From the NCBI GenBank assembly GCA_023897205.1, contig JAHWDD010000006.1:3968001-4032000 (forward strand): 64,000 bases of DNA. The letters run 5' to 3'. Of this stretch, positions 12,301 through 23,641 are shown piece by piece (positions within the stretch are counted from its first letter, which is position 1; every line of letters begins with the position of its first letter). The DNA comes from Exophiala sp. HKRS030 (Eukaryota; Ascomycota; Eurotiomycetes; Chaetothyriales; Herpotrichiellaceae). The notes under the pieces are model-generated. The model ran no database searches, was not told the origin of the DNA, and saw only the letters and a program-made list of their open reading frames with translations. The position numbers were made by a program, and so were the translations under genes.

Positions 12301-13921
12301 GCGTGCCTGATGGCTGCCATTGTCCGCCCTACTTACTTCACCCAAGATCGGATTTCAAGGTATACAAAATCAGGGCTAGAGAAAGCTAGAAAGTCCGGCT
12401 CATTGTCTACGGGTTTATTGAACAATATTTCTAGGGCATCGGATCAATCTTGTCGCTTGACAAGCAGAGTATGTACAGTATCATCAAAGTCGACAGGAAG
12501 GAATGCTCTGCGGGGAGACTATTGTGTTTCCGAGGATCATTACTGTTCAAAACAGCGGTCAAGCCAGGGGAGGGGGACCAGTAGCCGCATACTGGTCTAT
12601 ACTCGCAGGTATCAGAGGAATTCCGGGTATGTCATGCAACTAAGTGAAAGCGCACGGCCCGCATATCGCCAAAGCAGGGACCCAGACACTGTGGATTAAA
12701 CGGGAAAGCTCACTCATCACTTTTTTTCACCAGTCATACGACCGCCTCATGATGCCGGTGCGCCATTTTGCAACAATAGAGTCGCGCGAATGAGAAGGAG
12801 GCATATTTTGTATCGTCCCGCATGTGTCTGGGACACTGTCTCGTTGGCATTTGTCACAAGGTGAACTTGGGTTGAGTGACATTTGTTGAAGATTAACGAC
12901 ATCTTCTCAATTCATCACTCTTTGTCAGATATCCACGCACGCTGAGAAGCTGGGAAGGAAGGATTGATTGCCGTCAAACCTCCATCTGGTGAAATTGAGG
13001 GCTCTCATGACACACGCCATTCAGAACGGCCGACAAGTTCCGCAAAGTCATCAGGATATATTTCAGGAAGATTCAGGCGCAGGTGATCTTCACCAGACGC
13101 TAGAAACGCGATGAGGCGCAATTTCATGGTAATCGTTGCGCCACTTGTCAACCTGCGATAAGCCGAGAAGGCCCGTTCAAGTGATGGTCACACAGAGGCA
13201 CGGATTCCCTGGCTTGAGTCGATGGTGTGACCACTGGAGACTGGTCGTCAACTGAACGGAAGTCGAGGCGCATTGTATCAAGGTAAGATACTGAGCCTTT
13301 TAAACAAAAATCCCGTGAGCATATCGACTGCATTCGGCCTGAAGTGTTTGCCAGCCTGTCATACCACCCTCATGTTTTGTTCGCGCGTGACAGGTTGCGC
13401 GTTAAAATTGTGGAAGATAACCGTGGTTGCCAGAACACCTGTGCTAACCAAGTTCTGTGTCTATCTAAGAGCAACCAGCAGGACCATATAGGCACGTGAT
13501 ATGTTGGGAAGGTCCTCCCACTGTCTCCCTGCATAGTCTCAAGAAGCCGTTGAGTGCCACTTCGAACCCAAGCGAGTACTATTTGATAGGATTTCAGGCG
13601 CCTGTCATCTCCAACCTGACTGACAGGGAATACAACAACACAAGCATTGAGGCTGTGCGACATGAGAGCGGCCAAAGCCAAAATGTTTGCGTGGACTGCC
13701 CTTAAGCATTGCCTGAGATAATAGCGTAGATCCGAGATTGGTCAGAATCCTGACGATATTGGACGTTGTAATGCAGCACGCTGAAACCTCAATGTTGTCA
13801 TACGGCTCTTAAAAAGGACTGCGAATTTGGAACCCAAATTTCTTTGCTGCAGGAGCCTTCCGACGCGAATAAAAACGTACGTGTACTACTCCGTACACAC
13901 ATGACACCAGTGGTTACAAAC
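9344..13921. other. gene-free stretch, 4.6 kb
   Basis: No supported gene is present on either strand. The longest open frames (about 10277-10780 and 12067-12699, plus strand) have no recognisable domain, and their composition is not coding-like. Between about 9748 and 9780 there is a CGAT-rich tandem (CGATCAAT/CGATCCAA units). A TACTCCGTA copy lies at 13887-13895. The segment 9600-9950 reads like an untranslated leader, rich in C/A and free of long frames, but I find no coding exon to attach to it, so a non-coding transcript is possible. Confidence 0.45.
9748..9780. repeat. CGAT-rich short tandem
   Basis: Overlapping CGATCAA/CGATCCAA units repeat head to tail. It lies in the gene-free stretch downstream of the acyl-CoA synthetase gene. 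Confidence 0.6.
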
Positions 13922-14662
13922 TCATCGTTTCCGCTCACGGATGTTGTCCGAGCCTCCTCGATCGTTTCCAGAACTCTTCCCACTCCCGGCAAGGTAGCCT
14001 GCGAGGTCGAAACCGTCTGTTGAACTCGCACCACCACCTTGCATCGCGCGCGCGACACTACCCATTGAACTCTTCTTCTGCATCTCCTCATATTCTGCCT
14101 TCATCTCCGGATCCATATTCTCCATCAACTTAGGCATGCCAAACGTGAAGAGCAGAGCCACTCCACCCATCAAGATCATCGGGTTCTTCAACAAGCTCAG
14201 CGGATTGAAGCCCTGACGCTGTTCGTAGAAGTTTTTCCCCGAGAGCACCTTCACCGACAACGTCAGATCCGCCGTGGGAGCAGCGACCTGAGCAACGCCG
14301 CGGTCTTCCCATCTCGTACCATGAAACGTTTCCCAAGCTCCTACCACCACGGTGGTCCCAGGGGAGTCTGCGGCAGGCGCGAGGTCGATGCGATACGGGG
14401 CAAAGACGAAATCTCGCGAGTAGACATTGAGCAGGTGGGAGCCGACGGTCGTGATGTTGTCGAACTCAAAGTAATTGCCGCGACGGAGCAGTGCATGCCG
14501 GACGGGCCCGGATCCCGTCGTCAATGTGGCATGCGTCGATGAGGGTAATGTGTACGGGTTAGGGATGAGGTTGGACGAGGGGATTTGCACTCGTAGCGAT
14601 GCCGCAAGAGAGAGCGCCAGGAGCTGGCATACAGCAAGGACGAAGAGAAGAGAGCGAGTCAT
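13922..14662 (-). CDS. EMC7: ER membrane protein complex subunit 7
   Basis: EMC7 is a lumenal beta-sandwich subunit of the ER membrane insertase (EMC; Sop4 in yeast). The single exon codes 246 residues. A signal peptide occupies residues 1-20 (MTRSLLFVLAVCQLLALSLA). The EMC7 beta-sandwich domain follows to about residue 150, with the strands around GNYFEFDNI, GSHLLNVYS and FAPYRIDL. Next come the family-specific NPLSLLKNPMILMGG segment that starts the single transmembrane helix (about 158-178) and a MPKLMENMDPEMKAEYEEMQ cytosolic stretch. The Gly/Ser-rich tail ends in basic residues. The start is set by the signal peptide. It shares the minus strand with the two genes upstream but shows no functional link to them. 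Confidence 0.92.
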   Translation of the reverse strand: MTRSLLFVLAVCQLLALSLAASLRVQIPSSNLIPNPYTLPSSTHATLTTGSGPVRHALLRRGNYFEFDNITTVGSHLLNVYSRDFVFAPYRIDLAPAADSPGTTVVVGAWETFHGTRWEDRGVAQVAAPTADLTLSVKVLSGKNFYEQRQGFNPLSLLKNPMILMGGVALLFTFGMPKLMENMDPEMKAEYEEMQKKSSMGSVARAMQGGGASSTDGFDLAGYLAGSGKSSGNDRGGSDNIRERKR

Positions 14663-15316
14663 GGTCTCGGTTCAAAAGATGGATGGATTCAATTCACAGA
14701 GGCTGGTTAGCAATGTAAAAGGACACCCCAACTGCAAATGGAATCTCGGTGTATGTCGTGAGATGTTGAAAGTTCGCCGTGCCAAGCTCTGACTAGTCCG
14801 AGAAAAGGTAAGCGCATTTCATTGGGGACCCCACTCCTATCACGTCCCAGCCTGGTCCTTTCTTTACCCAGCCTCGACCAGCCTCCCCTACCTTTTAGAA
14901 GATCCGGTCCCGGGTCTATTTAGTTTTTGGGCTTCCCGGCATCCGCGATCGCTTAGCGTTCGTTGATGAACGGTTCTGTCACAGAAATGCAACATGGATG
15001 GCCCATGGATCGCGTAGCAGGTTATGAATATTGATACATCAAAGTTCCCCATATACATGACTCGTCACAACATGAATAGAATATGTCCCGAAACCAAAAA
15101 CAGAAGACCGCCCCTCCACCCCATCCCCCCACCCCCCGGAATGCGGAACTTGACAAATTGATCTCGTCACAAATCCCCCTGATACCCGTATACTGGAGAC
15201 ATAAAAAACAAATTCGTTCGTCCAACCTTCGTAAATTCGTATCCGCTTCCGGCTGCAAAATGAGCGTAGATGCATGGCACAATGTGACCAATGACCCTCG
15301 ACATCCGAGCTATTGT
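14663..15316. other. intergenic between EMC7 and the ArgRS-like gene
   Basis: This is the EMC7 promoter side and the 3' flank of the ArgRS-like gene. An A/C-rich segment with several short C runs lies near 15100-15140. No gene was recognised. Confidence 0.5.
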
Positions 15317-18300
15317 TTAACCGACTATACCGACAACCTTCGTGTAGCTGCTGTCTAACCCCCGCTCTTCGTGGGCGATGCCACCTGTTCCATCTGTGCC
15401 ATCACTCTCGTTATCATTGGACTCGTCTGTGCCACTATCATTGAGCTTATCACCTGCCGGCTCTGCTTGAAGGATTGTGGCCAGCTCCTCTAGAAACTCC
15501 TCATCGGCGTCATTCAAAGTCGCTTCCGCCGGCTCTTTCGCTACTTGAAGTTTCTGCTCGTCCACCGAAGCAAGACGAGTATCAGGGACTTCGGCTGGAG
15601 TGACGGTGAGTCCGATTTGGGTAGAAAATCCGTCGGGTTGGTCTAGGATGACATCCGCGGGTGGAGCGTGGGTTGGATCCGCGCTCACCGCCTCACTGGT
15701 CGGCGATTCCACATCAGGCTTGACGACCACAGCTTCGGTGACTTCGGCCTTAGCTTCGATTTCCTGTACGCGAGGCTTGGTGTCGGACTCGTCATCAGCC
15801 GACGAAGGCACAGTAGATTCGTTGATTGGTGTCACGAGATTGTTGTTCAAGCTGGCATCGTTTGCATCGGGAACTTCTCCATGTTCTATCGGTTCCGGAG
15901 GCTCAGAGCCAGATACAGCGCATGGCGAATCTTCGGCTTTGGTAATACCAATAGCTTCTCCAGTTGGTCCCGGACCATCGATGTTCTCTTCTTCCGTTTC
16001 GATCTCTGTTGTGACTTTCTCGTCATCTTCACCGCCACCTACAGATAACTTATCTGGAGAGATTTCTGTAGATGCAGCCTTGAAATCGGCTTCTGTACAT
16101 GGCTCGACGGACTCTTCTATTGTCTCCGGCTCCTGAACTGGATTGATTTCATCACTTTCCACAGGAGCAATACCGTTGGAGTCCTGTCCAGGGGAGGGAA
16201 TTAGGCCAATGAGACTCATGCCATTCTCTAGCACATGAAGCACGCATTGGTAGAAAGCTCTTTCGGCTAATGTGCTGGTGCTGGTTGATTCTTCTGTTGG
16301 TTCTGTCGGTTCCGCCGTCTCTGCTGTCTCCGCTGGTTCTGCTGTCTCGCTGGTTCTGCTGTCTCCGCTGGTTCTGCTGTCTCCGCTGGTTCTGCTGTCT
16401 CCGCTGGTTCTGCTGTCTCCGCTGGTTCTGCTGTCTCCGCTGGTTCTGCTGGTTCTGCTGGTTCTGCTGGTTCTGCTGGTTCTGCTGGTTCTGCTGGTTC
16501 TGCCGCCTCCACTGGCTCGGTATCTTCAGGCACAATCACCAAATCTTCCAGAAGTTCGACCAGCCTGTAGAGGAAAGACAGAACGGTCGAGGGCTCTAGT
16601 GTTTTAAAAGAAGATTTGACGATCGTAGGAAAGTGTATGATGTGCCGCAAGACTTCAGCATATGCGTCCTCCTCAAAAATGGAGTAATCTGTCGACCTGA
16701 GCTCCTCACGATCTATCTCGACGTCCAAGTTTCTTGTTCTGAGTTTGATTAGCCAGTCCTTTAGATAGGCGCCTGTAGGGTTTTCTGCAGCTATGAGATT
16801 GGGGATATCGAATGTGAGTCTGTCTTTTCTTTTCACAGCAAACTCTTGGGCTAGAAGAGCAAGTCCTGAAGTGCTGTCAGACGATTGCATATCTTCGGGT
16901 TCTGATTCTCTGAGATGGGGATATTCATCAGGGTGGGTCTGTAGATACTCCTGGGCGGAATGTTGAGCTTGGTCAAGTATGTCGCTCAGGAGAAGACCAC
17001 TTCTGCCATCAGATGGTGTCAAGCCCTGAACAGCAGCGAAGCTCACGTGTTGTAAACGATCAGCAAGATCAGTTTGGCCCATCAGTTCGAGGGCTCCAAA
17101 CAGCTGCTGGAAATGATTGGAAGATGTTTGTGAGACCACGTAGACCATCTTATCAAATGAGTAATCTCTGCTCCTTTCGATCGTGGCAGCGATGTCCCTG
17201 AGCAAGTAGGTGGTCGTATCATTCTTATAGCGGATTCTTGCAACACCAGATCTCAGTGATTTGGTTGAATGCTTGCCGAAGTCAATCACCCAAGCATCGT
17301 CACCTTCTTCATAGACACCTTTGCGTCTCAGGATTCTTTCAACCTCGTCCAACGTAGTGTAGCTCATCTCCGACTCGCCGGAATATTCATCGAAGTGGAT
17401 TCCCAGCCGGGCATACAGGTCAATTAATTGCTCGATGCATCCCTCTCGGAACAGCTTCCATAAAGCCACAGCGTCAGGCTCACCATCCTCCATTTCCTTG
17501 AAGAAGGCATCCTTCTCGGCCGAGATTGGTCGGCTTGTTGGGTCTGTTAATTCTTGTTCCTCGTTCACGGGCAGCAGTTCCCTGGAACCACCACTCTCAG
17601 TATCGGCGAGCTGTTTCATTTGTGTGAAAAGATCGAGCAGATGTTGTAATGGATCGGCATTGAATGCCTCTTCTGATCCATTTCGGCGCCACCCTGCGGC
17701 CAACAGGCCAAAATGTTGACCCCAGTCACCAAGAAAGTTCATCCTAGTGACGTGCCATCCCATCCCTTCGTATAACGCTGCGACAGCACTCCCGATGATT
17801 GTACTTCGGAGATGATTGCCGGTAAACTCTCTGCCCAGGTTTGGAGAAGAAAACTCAACCACCACCCTTCTGCGCTCCGTGTCGGGGTTGTTGACATCTT
17901 GGAGACCTTCATTGAGGTGTTTACCATAGTTGACTCCCCTGTCGAGGATATAGGGCAGTAGAACACGGCCAAGATTCTCGCGTCGAAAGAGGACTCGCAC
18001 GTGTATGCCGTCGACAAAAGGATGTGCAAATAATGGGGATTCTGGAAACTAGAAGTTGTAGCCACCTGTCAGAATGACTATGCAGTTGAAACTTTGACAA
18101 GGCGCCTTATAGCTATAAATGTCGTACCTGGTTTCCAATTGCCTGTGCGATCTCCCTCGTGTCTCCGTTCAGACGAAGTCGCGGGACTACGGCGACTAAA
18201 TCCCATTCTCCACTGGCACTTGCTATCGACTCATAGGCAACATTGGCCTCACAGCCAGTCGACTGTACCAGCACGTCCGCGAGAGCAGAGAGGTGAATGT

Positions 18301-18406
18301 CAATGGGATTATTGATAACATCTGCCTCCGCGAACTCGGGAAGGGCCTCACGGACACCGACCTGTTCGAGGAGAGTTTGTAACCCTTCAGGCGAGGAACT
18401 TGTCAT
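15317..18406 (-). CDS. divergent arginyl-tRNA synthetase-like protein with repeat insert and acidic tail (one frameshift in the reported sequence)
   Basis: The fold is that of cytosolic/mitochondrial fungal ArgRS: an N-terminal tRNA-binding (ArgRS N) domain in exon 1 (18406-18128), a catalytic core from about residue 110, and a DALR-type anticodon-binding domain ending in the ERAFYQCVLHVLENGMSLIGL segment. Exon 2 runs 18048-15317 after a 79-nt intron. The reported sequence shifts frame at 16348, where one repeat copy has a single C and the others have CC. Adding one base joins both frames and gives 1003 residues; without it the protein ends at 16267. The first signature motif (HxGH in ArgRS) reads TGNH near residue 169, and the second (MSTRKG-like) reads LTPSDGRSG near 436. 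The tRNA-arm segment normally containing GPYLQY reads GAYLKD. The domain is followed by about 290 Glu/Asp/Ser-rich residues. It may be a paralogue that has lost aminoacylation; a fast-evolving active enzyme is less likely. Confidence 0.8.
16325..16500 (-). repeat. in-frame Ala-Glu-Pro / Ala-Glu-Thr coding tandem repeat
   Basis: Read on the minus strand, about seven copies of GAACCAGCA are followed by several copies of an 18-nt unit GCGGAGACAGCAGAACCA. They encode (EPA)n and then (AETAEP)n. The array interrupts the anticodon-binding domain of the ArgRS-like protein between two conserved helices. One 18-nt copy lacks a base at 16348 and shifts the frame. Such near-identical arrays are prone to slippage and assembly error. 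Confidence 0.9.
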
Positions 18407-18982
18407 TCTGGTATCATTTGCCCTGTTTTGAGGTCAGCCCGACAACTATTACATTCAGTCCACGAGTAGTGCTCCAACCTTATTAACAGTATGAGTTGAA
18501 TTTGCCTTGTGTGAATGCCGACATACTATTGGCTGCCTCGCCGCATCGCTTCACGACTGGGCGCATGAGGTTGGGCATGAATTCAACGCCAAACCAGTAG
18601 GACGAAGGAACTTCGGTATTCAGAGCCTCCATGTGCTGGCATGGCAGGGAGTCTCCGGTAAATCGGTTGGTTCGTATCGATTGAGAAGGCATCTCCTTCG
18701 CAGGCGTCTGCCGAAGTAGTCGGTACATGCTGTTGACCAAGAGTTCTGACCGATCACTAGAACCACTGTCTCTCGCTAATGCGGAAGTTTTAATCTCAAG
18801 AAGAATGCTGGGGAAACAGTATCCATAGTCGTACGCAGTAAGCCTGGTCAAGGACTATTGTAGGCTCTATTGGTATAGGAATTTCTCCCCCATGATTTAA
18901 AGCTGTGATACGCGCGCAAATGACGGCGCCGCAGTATCGCTGCAACGTGCTGCTATAGCCGAGCTTCGGACTCGTTGCTCCT
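18407..18982. other. intergenic between two minus-strand genes
   Basis: This holds the promoter of the ArgRS-like gene and the 3' flank of the CorA-like gene. A 122-codon minus frame (18483-18851) overlaps it but has no domain and no splice signals that connect it to a neighbour. Confidence 0.45.
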
Positions 18983-21561
18983 TTAGCCACGTTCTATATC
19001 TCCAGGTCTGCGCATTGCTCGCATAAGAGGACGCCACAACGTCCTGAGACAGTTCCATAGAAGTGCCAAGCACTTCCATATAAAACATCGACCAAATAAA
19101 ACCAAACCACTAATCATCGCGAATGTGATGAAAAAGATTACAAAAGAAGTAATTGTCGCAGATAAAAATGGGCCGTCATTCTGCATCGAGAAGAAAGCTG
19201 TTGCGAGAGCAAAAGGGGTGACGATAATCTGAGAAAAGGTAAGCGGCGTCAGATAATCATCGGCCAGGAGTCTGCGCGGGGATACTTACCACCATGTATA
19301 TCGAGATCCATTTAGTGTCGGTTGCGTGATCCTCGACTTCCTGAACGATTTTGCGGAATCGCACATTCAGATCTCTGGTCAGTTGCAGTTGTGTTTCCGC
19401 AACAATAGACTGTACTGCGATAGCCAGGTTACCCTCCTGCGCAAGATACAGGTGCTGCTGCAGCATGGGAGAGAATTGCATGATCTTCGTGTTGTTGTTT
19501 TTAGAAAGATAAAACTCTACCTGTGTCGAGCGATTGAATTGTTAGCATGAGACATTTATGATCAATAAGACGATATATTTGGGGAGATTTTTGGATGTAA
19601 TAGCTTACTTCTTTTATCAAAGCGTCGCAGCGAGTCACTTGAGATTCAAGAGTCTTCTCCATGCCCTTGAATTCGTCACGCGATTCTCGGATAGCCCGAA
19701 GAGCGCGCGTGGCGGGTTCTGTTGGTTTCGAAAGATTTTCGAAGTGGCGACTGTGTTCACGGAGAAAGACATCGACAGTGTTGGAAAGCTTTGCGAGTTC
19801 GTCTTTCAGTTGGGTGGCTAGGTGCCACGTTTTAAACCTGCGAGTCGAGAGTGCATCATTAAATTGCCGATGGGCTTCACAATCAGAGAGCGTGGCATCG
19901 TCCTTCAAGTGGTCCAACGAGGTCTAGACTTGTGTTAATACTTGTTCTCAACAAAATGCATTTGCATGCGATGTTAATATCAAGAGAACTCACCTCTTCA
20001 CAGGATCGTACACCTTCACGTAACTTTCCAACGATTGACTGCCACTCGCCTTTAACCTGTTTGAGGCGATACCAAAAAACAGCCACGAAATAGGCGCGCG
20101 GATCGCATATCGGTTTATCCGACTCGAGATTCCCCAAAGTCAAGGGATCCATGCGTTGGCCATCCGGGCTGAGACTGTCCTGGTAGTATTCGGTCACCGT
20201 TTCCTGTGACTCGACGTCATGCCAGTTATCCACAAACATGATTGCCACCCACGTCCATTCAGCCGGTCCAGTCACCATGCACGATATCTGTGATTCGTAG
20301 AGGTAATGTGACTGTGCACAAACTGATTCGTCAAGAAAGGATACATCCTGAGACCGCCTCAAAGGACGCTCGCTTCGGGAAAATCGACGGTGGTCTTCTA
20401 GGGGTGGTCCGGGCTCCTCAGAAGCACGCCATGCAAAATAAGGGAGGGCGAACGATAATTGAAACGTGAAAATCCCTAATGTCTAACCCAAATTAGAATC
20501 TCAACGGTTCAGCCCATTGGGCTTAGATCTGCAATGCATTGTAAGACTCACAGAGAGTTGAACACCAATAACCGGCTCAAAGCTGAGATGTCTGTACAAA
20601 AAATTTCGAACAGGGTCAACTTGTTCACGCGCTGCGGTTGCAGCGAGTACGCAGAAGCACCATTTGTCAGGATCGGTGACGAAGCTAGCATTCTGTCAGT
20701 TTCGGCAAAATGAAAAGAGAGGGGAACAGCCTACATCGTCCGCCGTTCAGCGTCCGTGATATCTTCATCTTGGGAGCCTCGACTTTCGATGGCTTCATGG
20801 AGTCTGACCACTGCATTGCTATTGGTGACTGCACCATCTTTATGAAGCTGGGAAGGTGCATATATCAACCTTGACGCTTTTTGTCCTCGTGGGGAGGTGG
20901 AGGTGGAGGTGGAGGCGGCTTTTGCGGCAGACGCGCTTGACCGATTTCGGAAACGCTGTGGGGGAAACAAGGTCAGCTTGAGCATTTCACAATCATACGA
21001 AACTCTCTCTTTGAACTTCAAGTCAGATCGGCAACTAACCGGTTCGCAAAACTTCTTGTAACCTCCTTTCGGCGTTAGTGGACCTTTATCAGGCCTCGAC
21101 CTTTCATTTCCCGGCCCACAGCTTCTGTCATCCACAAGGAACTTGTGATGATTGTCCGGCAAATCGTCCAGCCATATCGGTCCACAGAAATCATCCACCT
21201 TGTCAGCCAATGGTTGACATGCCTCTGACTCCAACTGGTCGGACATGAATACCCGTAAGGGGCTCTCCCCAGCTTCCAATTTCTCGATGATTTTATCCAT
21301 GTATCGTTGGTTCCATTCTTCGATATCCAGAAATGGACGTAGTGGCGATCCTTGAGGCTGTCTGGCCAGTATAGCGACCCTGGCTCCTCTCGAAGACTCG
21401 CTAGACTCCACGCGGGGGTTTGGCATCCCCTTTGGCCCTTTCTTCTGCTTTTGTCGTTTTCCTGTCGACCTCTCTCTTTCCATCGCTTGGGGATCTTTAA
21501 AAAGCTTTTTGCTACGCCGTCTCGTCGGCGAAGCGCTAGTTCGGCGACATGCAGGCTCCAT
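18983..21561 (-). CDS. fungal protein with CorA-like two-helix C-terminus
   Basis: The specific function is unknown. Seven exons fit with all phases consistent: 21561-21040, 20955-20735, 20684-20552, 20482-19994, 19923-19609, 19520-19290 and 19228-18983, giving 718 residues. The N-terminal 170 residues are basic and charged. The middle carries family-like segments: a DPDKWCFCVLA block, FQLSFALPYFAWR, then EWTWVAIMFVDNW and DPRAYFVAVFWYRLKQVKGEW. A helical, probably coiled region with KTLESQVTRCDALIKEV precedes two hydrophobic helices near residues 630-651 and 661-682, separated by SMQND. This layout resembles CorA/Mg transporter-like proteins of filamentous fungi, in which the helix-1 GMN signature is degenerate; here it is SMQ. 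The 84-nt intron at 20956-21039 is in frame and could be retained. Ion transport is not shown by the sequence. Confidence 0.72.
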
Positions 21562-23641
21562 TGCACTGTGCCAACGTCTGTTTGGATTTCCTTTTCACCG
21601 TCTCGACGTCCCCGCAAAATTTCCAAGGTACAAAGGGAGAGCGAGTTTGAGCCAAGATCGCTCTGGAGGCACTGCTATTGTTATCTCTTGGAGGAATAAT
21701 AGCTGTGACCTTTGAATTGTTGATCGCGATTGCAGGACCACCGACACGTTGGGCGTGTTATATGGGGATTTGCAGCCATCCATGCTGCGACCGCGTGGCT
21801 ATCGATCTCTGCCACTGGGAGCTCTTACTGGAACAACAGGGCAACCAGATGCGGGCCGTCGAAGGCTTTGGAAAGATGCAAGTCGGCACCATCCAGACTT
21901 TCGAATTCAGCCCCAACCCTACTGCGTGAGGTGAGAAAGACCATAGCTACCCAAGCAAAGTACGTAGAGGTTGTTGCCTGCTCGCCAACACTGAACTTAC
22001 TGACAAGCAGGAGTCTGGAAGCAAGCGAGTCCTGAATCTCGTCGCTGTCCAAGCGTGTACTTTGCAGCCACCTTGCTCGTGGCACAGTGGTTCATAGACA
22101 TTGCGCCCCCTGTTACCACGACGGGTCATTTGATCTTGGTATGACATGCAGACTAGGCAATCTGGGACGTAACAGTAGTTGGTGCCTTTAGCGGAATGGC
22201 TTGGACTTCAATTGGTGAAGTAAGCTGTTTTCAACAGGGAGATACTAGCTGCTTCTGAATCTCGGGTTGAATGAGAGACTGTGAGTGATCAATTAGATCG
22301 TGGTTTCTCAACATGGGATTCGATTGGTGCATCTCTGCCCAAATCATGCCCATGCTTTAGTTGATGCCTGACATTAGTCTCGCCAGCTGAGGTTTGATCG
22401 GAGTGTCGGCTTTCATGTTGAGCCCGAGAAATAAGGCATATATCGAACTTCCCGAACGACAATTAAGTGGTGCTATAAATTGAGACTAGCCCTCTGTTGG
22501 CAATCTCGTGGTAGCCGTTGAAGAGGATTTGCACAAACACAATGCAACGCAAAAGCATCCAACGTCCCGACCACTGTTTAGACCGCTAATTCCATTGATG
22601 AGTCCATAGAGAGATTACCATAGTTCTCTCAAATTCTCTCGTGAATCTGACAGATGGCACCACACCATGGACTCGCTCTTTGGGCAGCAAGAAGACACTT
22701 AGTCACTTCCAAGATGGACCGTGCATGTGCATTTCGTCGCCTGTTCTGTGCTTGGCCGCTAAGAGCAGGACGAACCAGTCAATCAGAAATGCGGTTATCA
22801 GAGCATTCTCCCACACATATGATTGAGTCCTTTTAAGCAAAGACCAGGTTTGATAGTGAGGCGCCAGAACCATGTCTTGTCATGGCTCAGTTGAATGACT
22901 GCCACGTTGATCTTGGTCGTTGGGCCTGCTCGGGGGACTTCCTTGTAGCCAATGCGGCCCGAGGCGTCGTTGTGATGGGGCAAGGATGGTTCCGGACTTA
23001 GGCGCAAACATGGAGCACGCCTAGCCATTAGCTGCTCGCTATTCGTCAAATACGTCCAGGCAGTAACTCCACGATATAATCATGGCAACATACCACTTCA
23101 TGGAAAGCTCTGCCTCATTGCTAGGACACTAGGATCGGATGAGTAAAGCTGTAAATAGTCCAGAAGCCATCACTTGCTGTACAATAATGCGCACAAGCTC
23201 GTACTTTTGAGGAGTGTTCCCGTGACTGGGTTCAACATTTCTGCCAAGGGGTTCTGCGTGCCAGCCAATGGAGGTAACCTGTCGTGTCTGGGGGACACCA
23301 TCGGTCAGAGATGCTTCAGAAGTCTGCATGAGCCCATCGCAGGCGGTGAATGGCTGCTCATCAATCATGCAAGCTAGCATCACCCTTCGAAACGCCAATG
23401 ACATTGAGACACAAGACACTGCATTGGCAGGCATCGAATGTTGCAGGAATACCCCAATACCACAAGGCTGCGGCTCTTCAACTGAAGCGGCCAATCTCTA
23501 GAAATATATGCTGCTAGTGTTCATCCAGCCATAGGAAACTTGTTTTTCCAACCTCATCTTCATCATTCGCCTGGAGCACAGGAAAGGGCAAAGGTCTTGC
23601 CTTTTGAATAATGAGCTAAGAAGACGCCCGCCCCAAACATC
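21562..23641. other. intergenic, 2.1 kb, between divergent genes
   Basis: This is the shared upstream region of the minus-strand CorA-like gene and the plus-strand BTB-like gene. Short frames such as 21678-21929 have no domain or conserved pattern. No repeat or RNA gene was recognised. Confidence 0.45.

Noticed and set aside
12067..12699. 210-codon plus-strand open frame in the gene-free stretch
   Set aside because: There are no recognisable domains, no conserved-looking blocks, and the composition is rich in Ser/Arg as expected from a chance frame.
16325..16500. CRISPR-like direct repeat array
   Set aside because: There are no spacers; it is a continuous coding tandem in a eukaryotic gene.
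16152..16607. Long overlapping frames on both strands over the ArgRS repeat (poly Leu-Val and poly Gln-Asn readings)
   Set aside because: They are other-frame readings of the GAACCAGCA repeat and not genes.
18483..18851. 122-codon minus-strand open frame between the CorA-like and ArgRS-like genes
   Set aside because: It has no domain, and the CorA-like gene ends cleanly at 18983 after its second helix.
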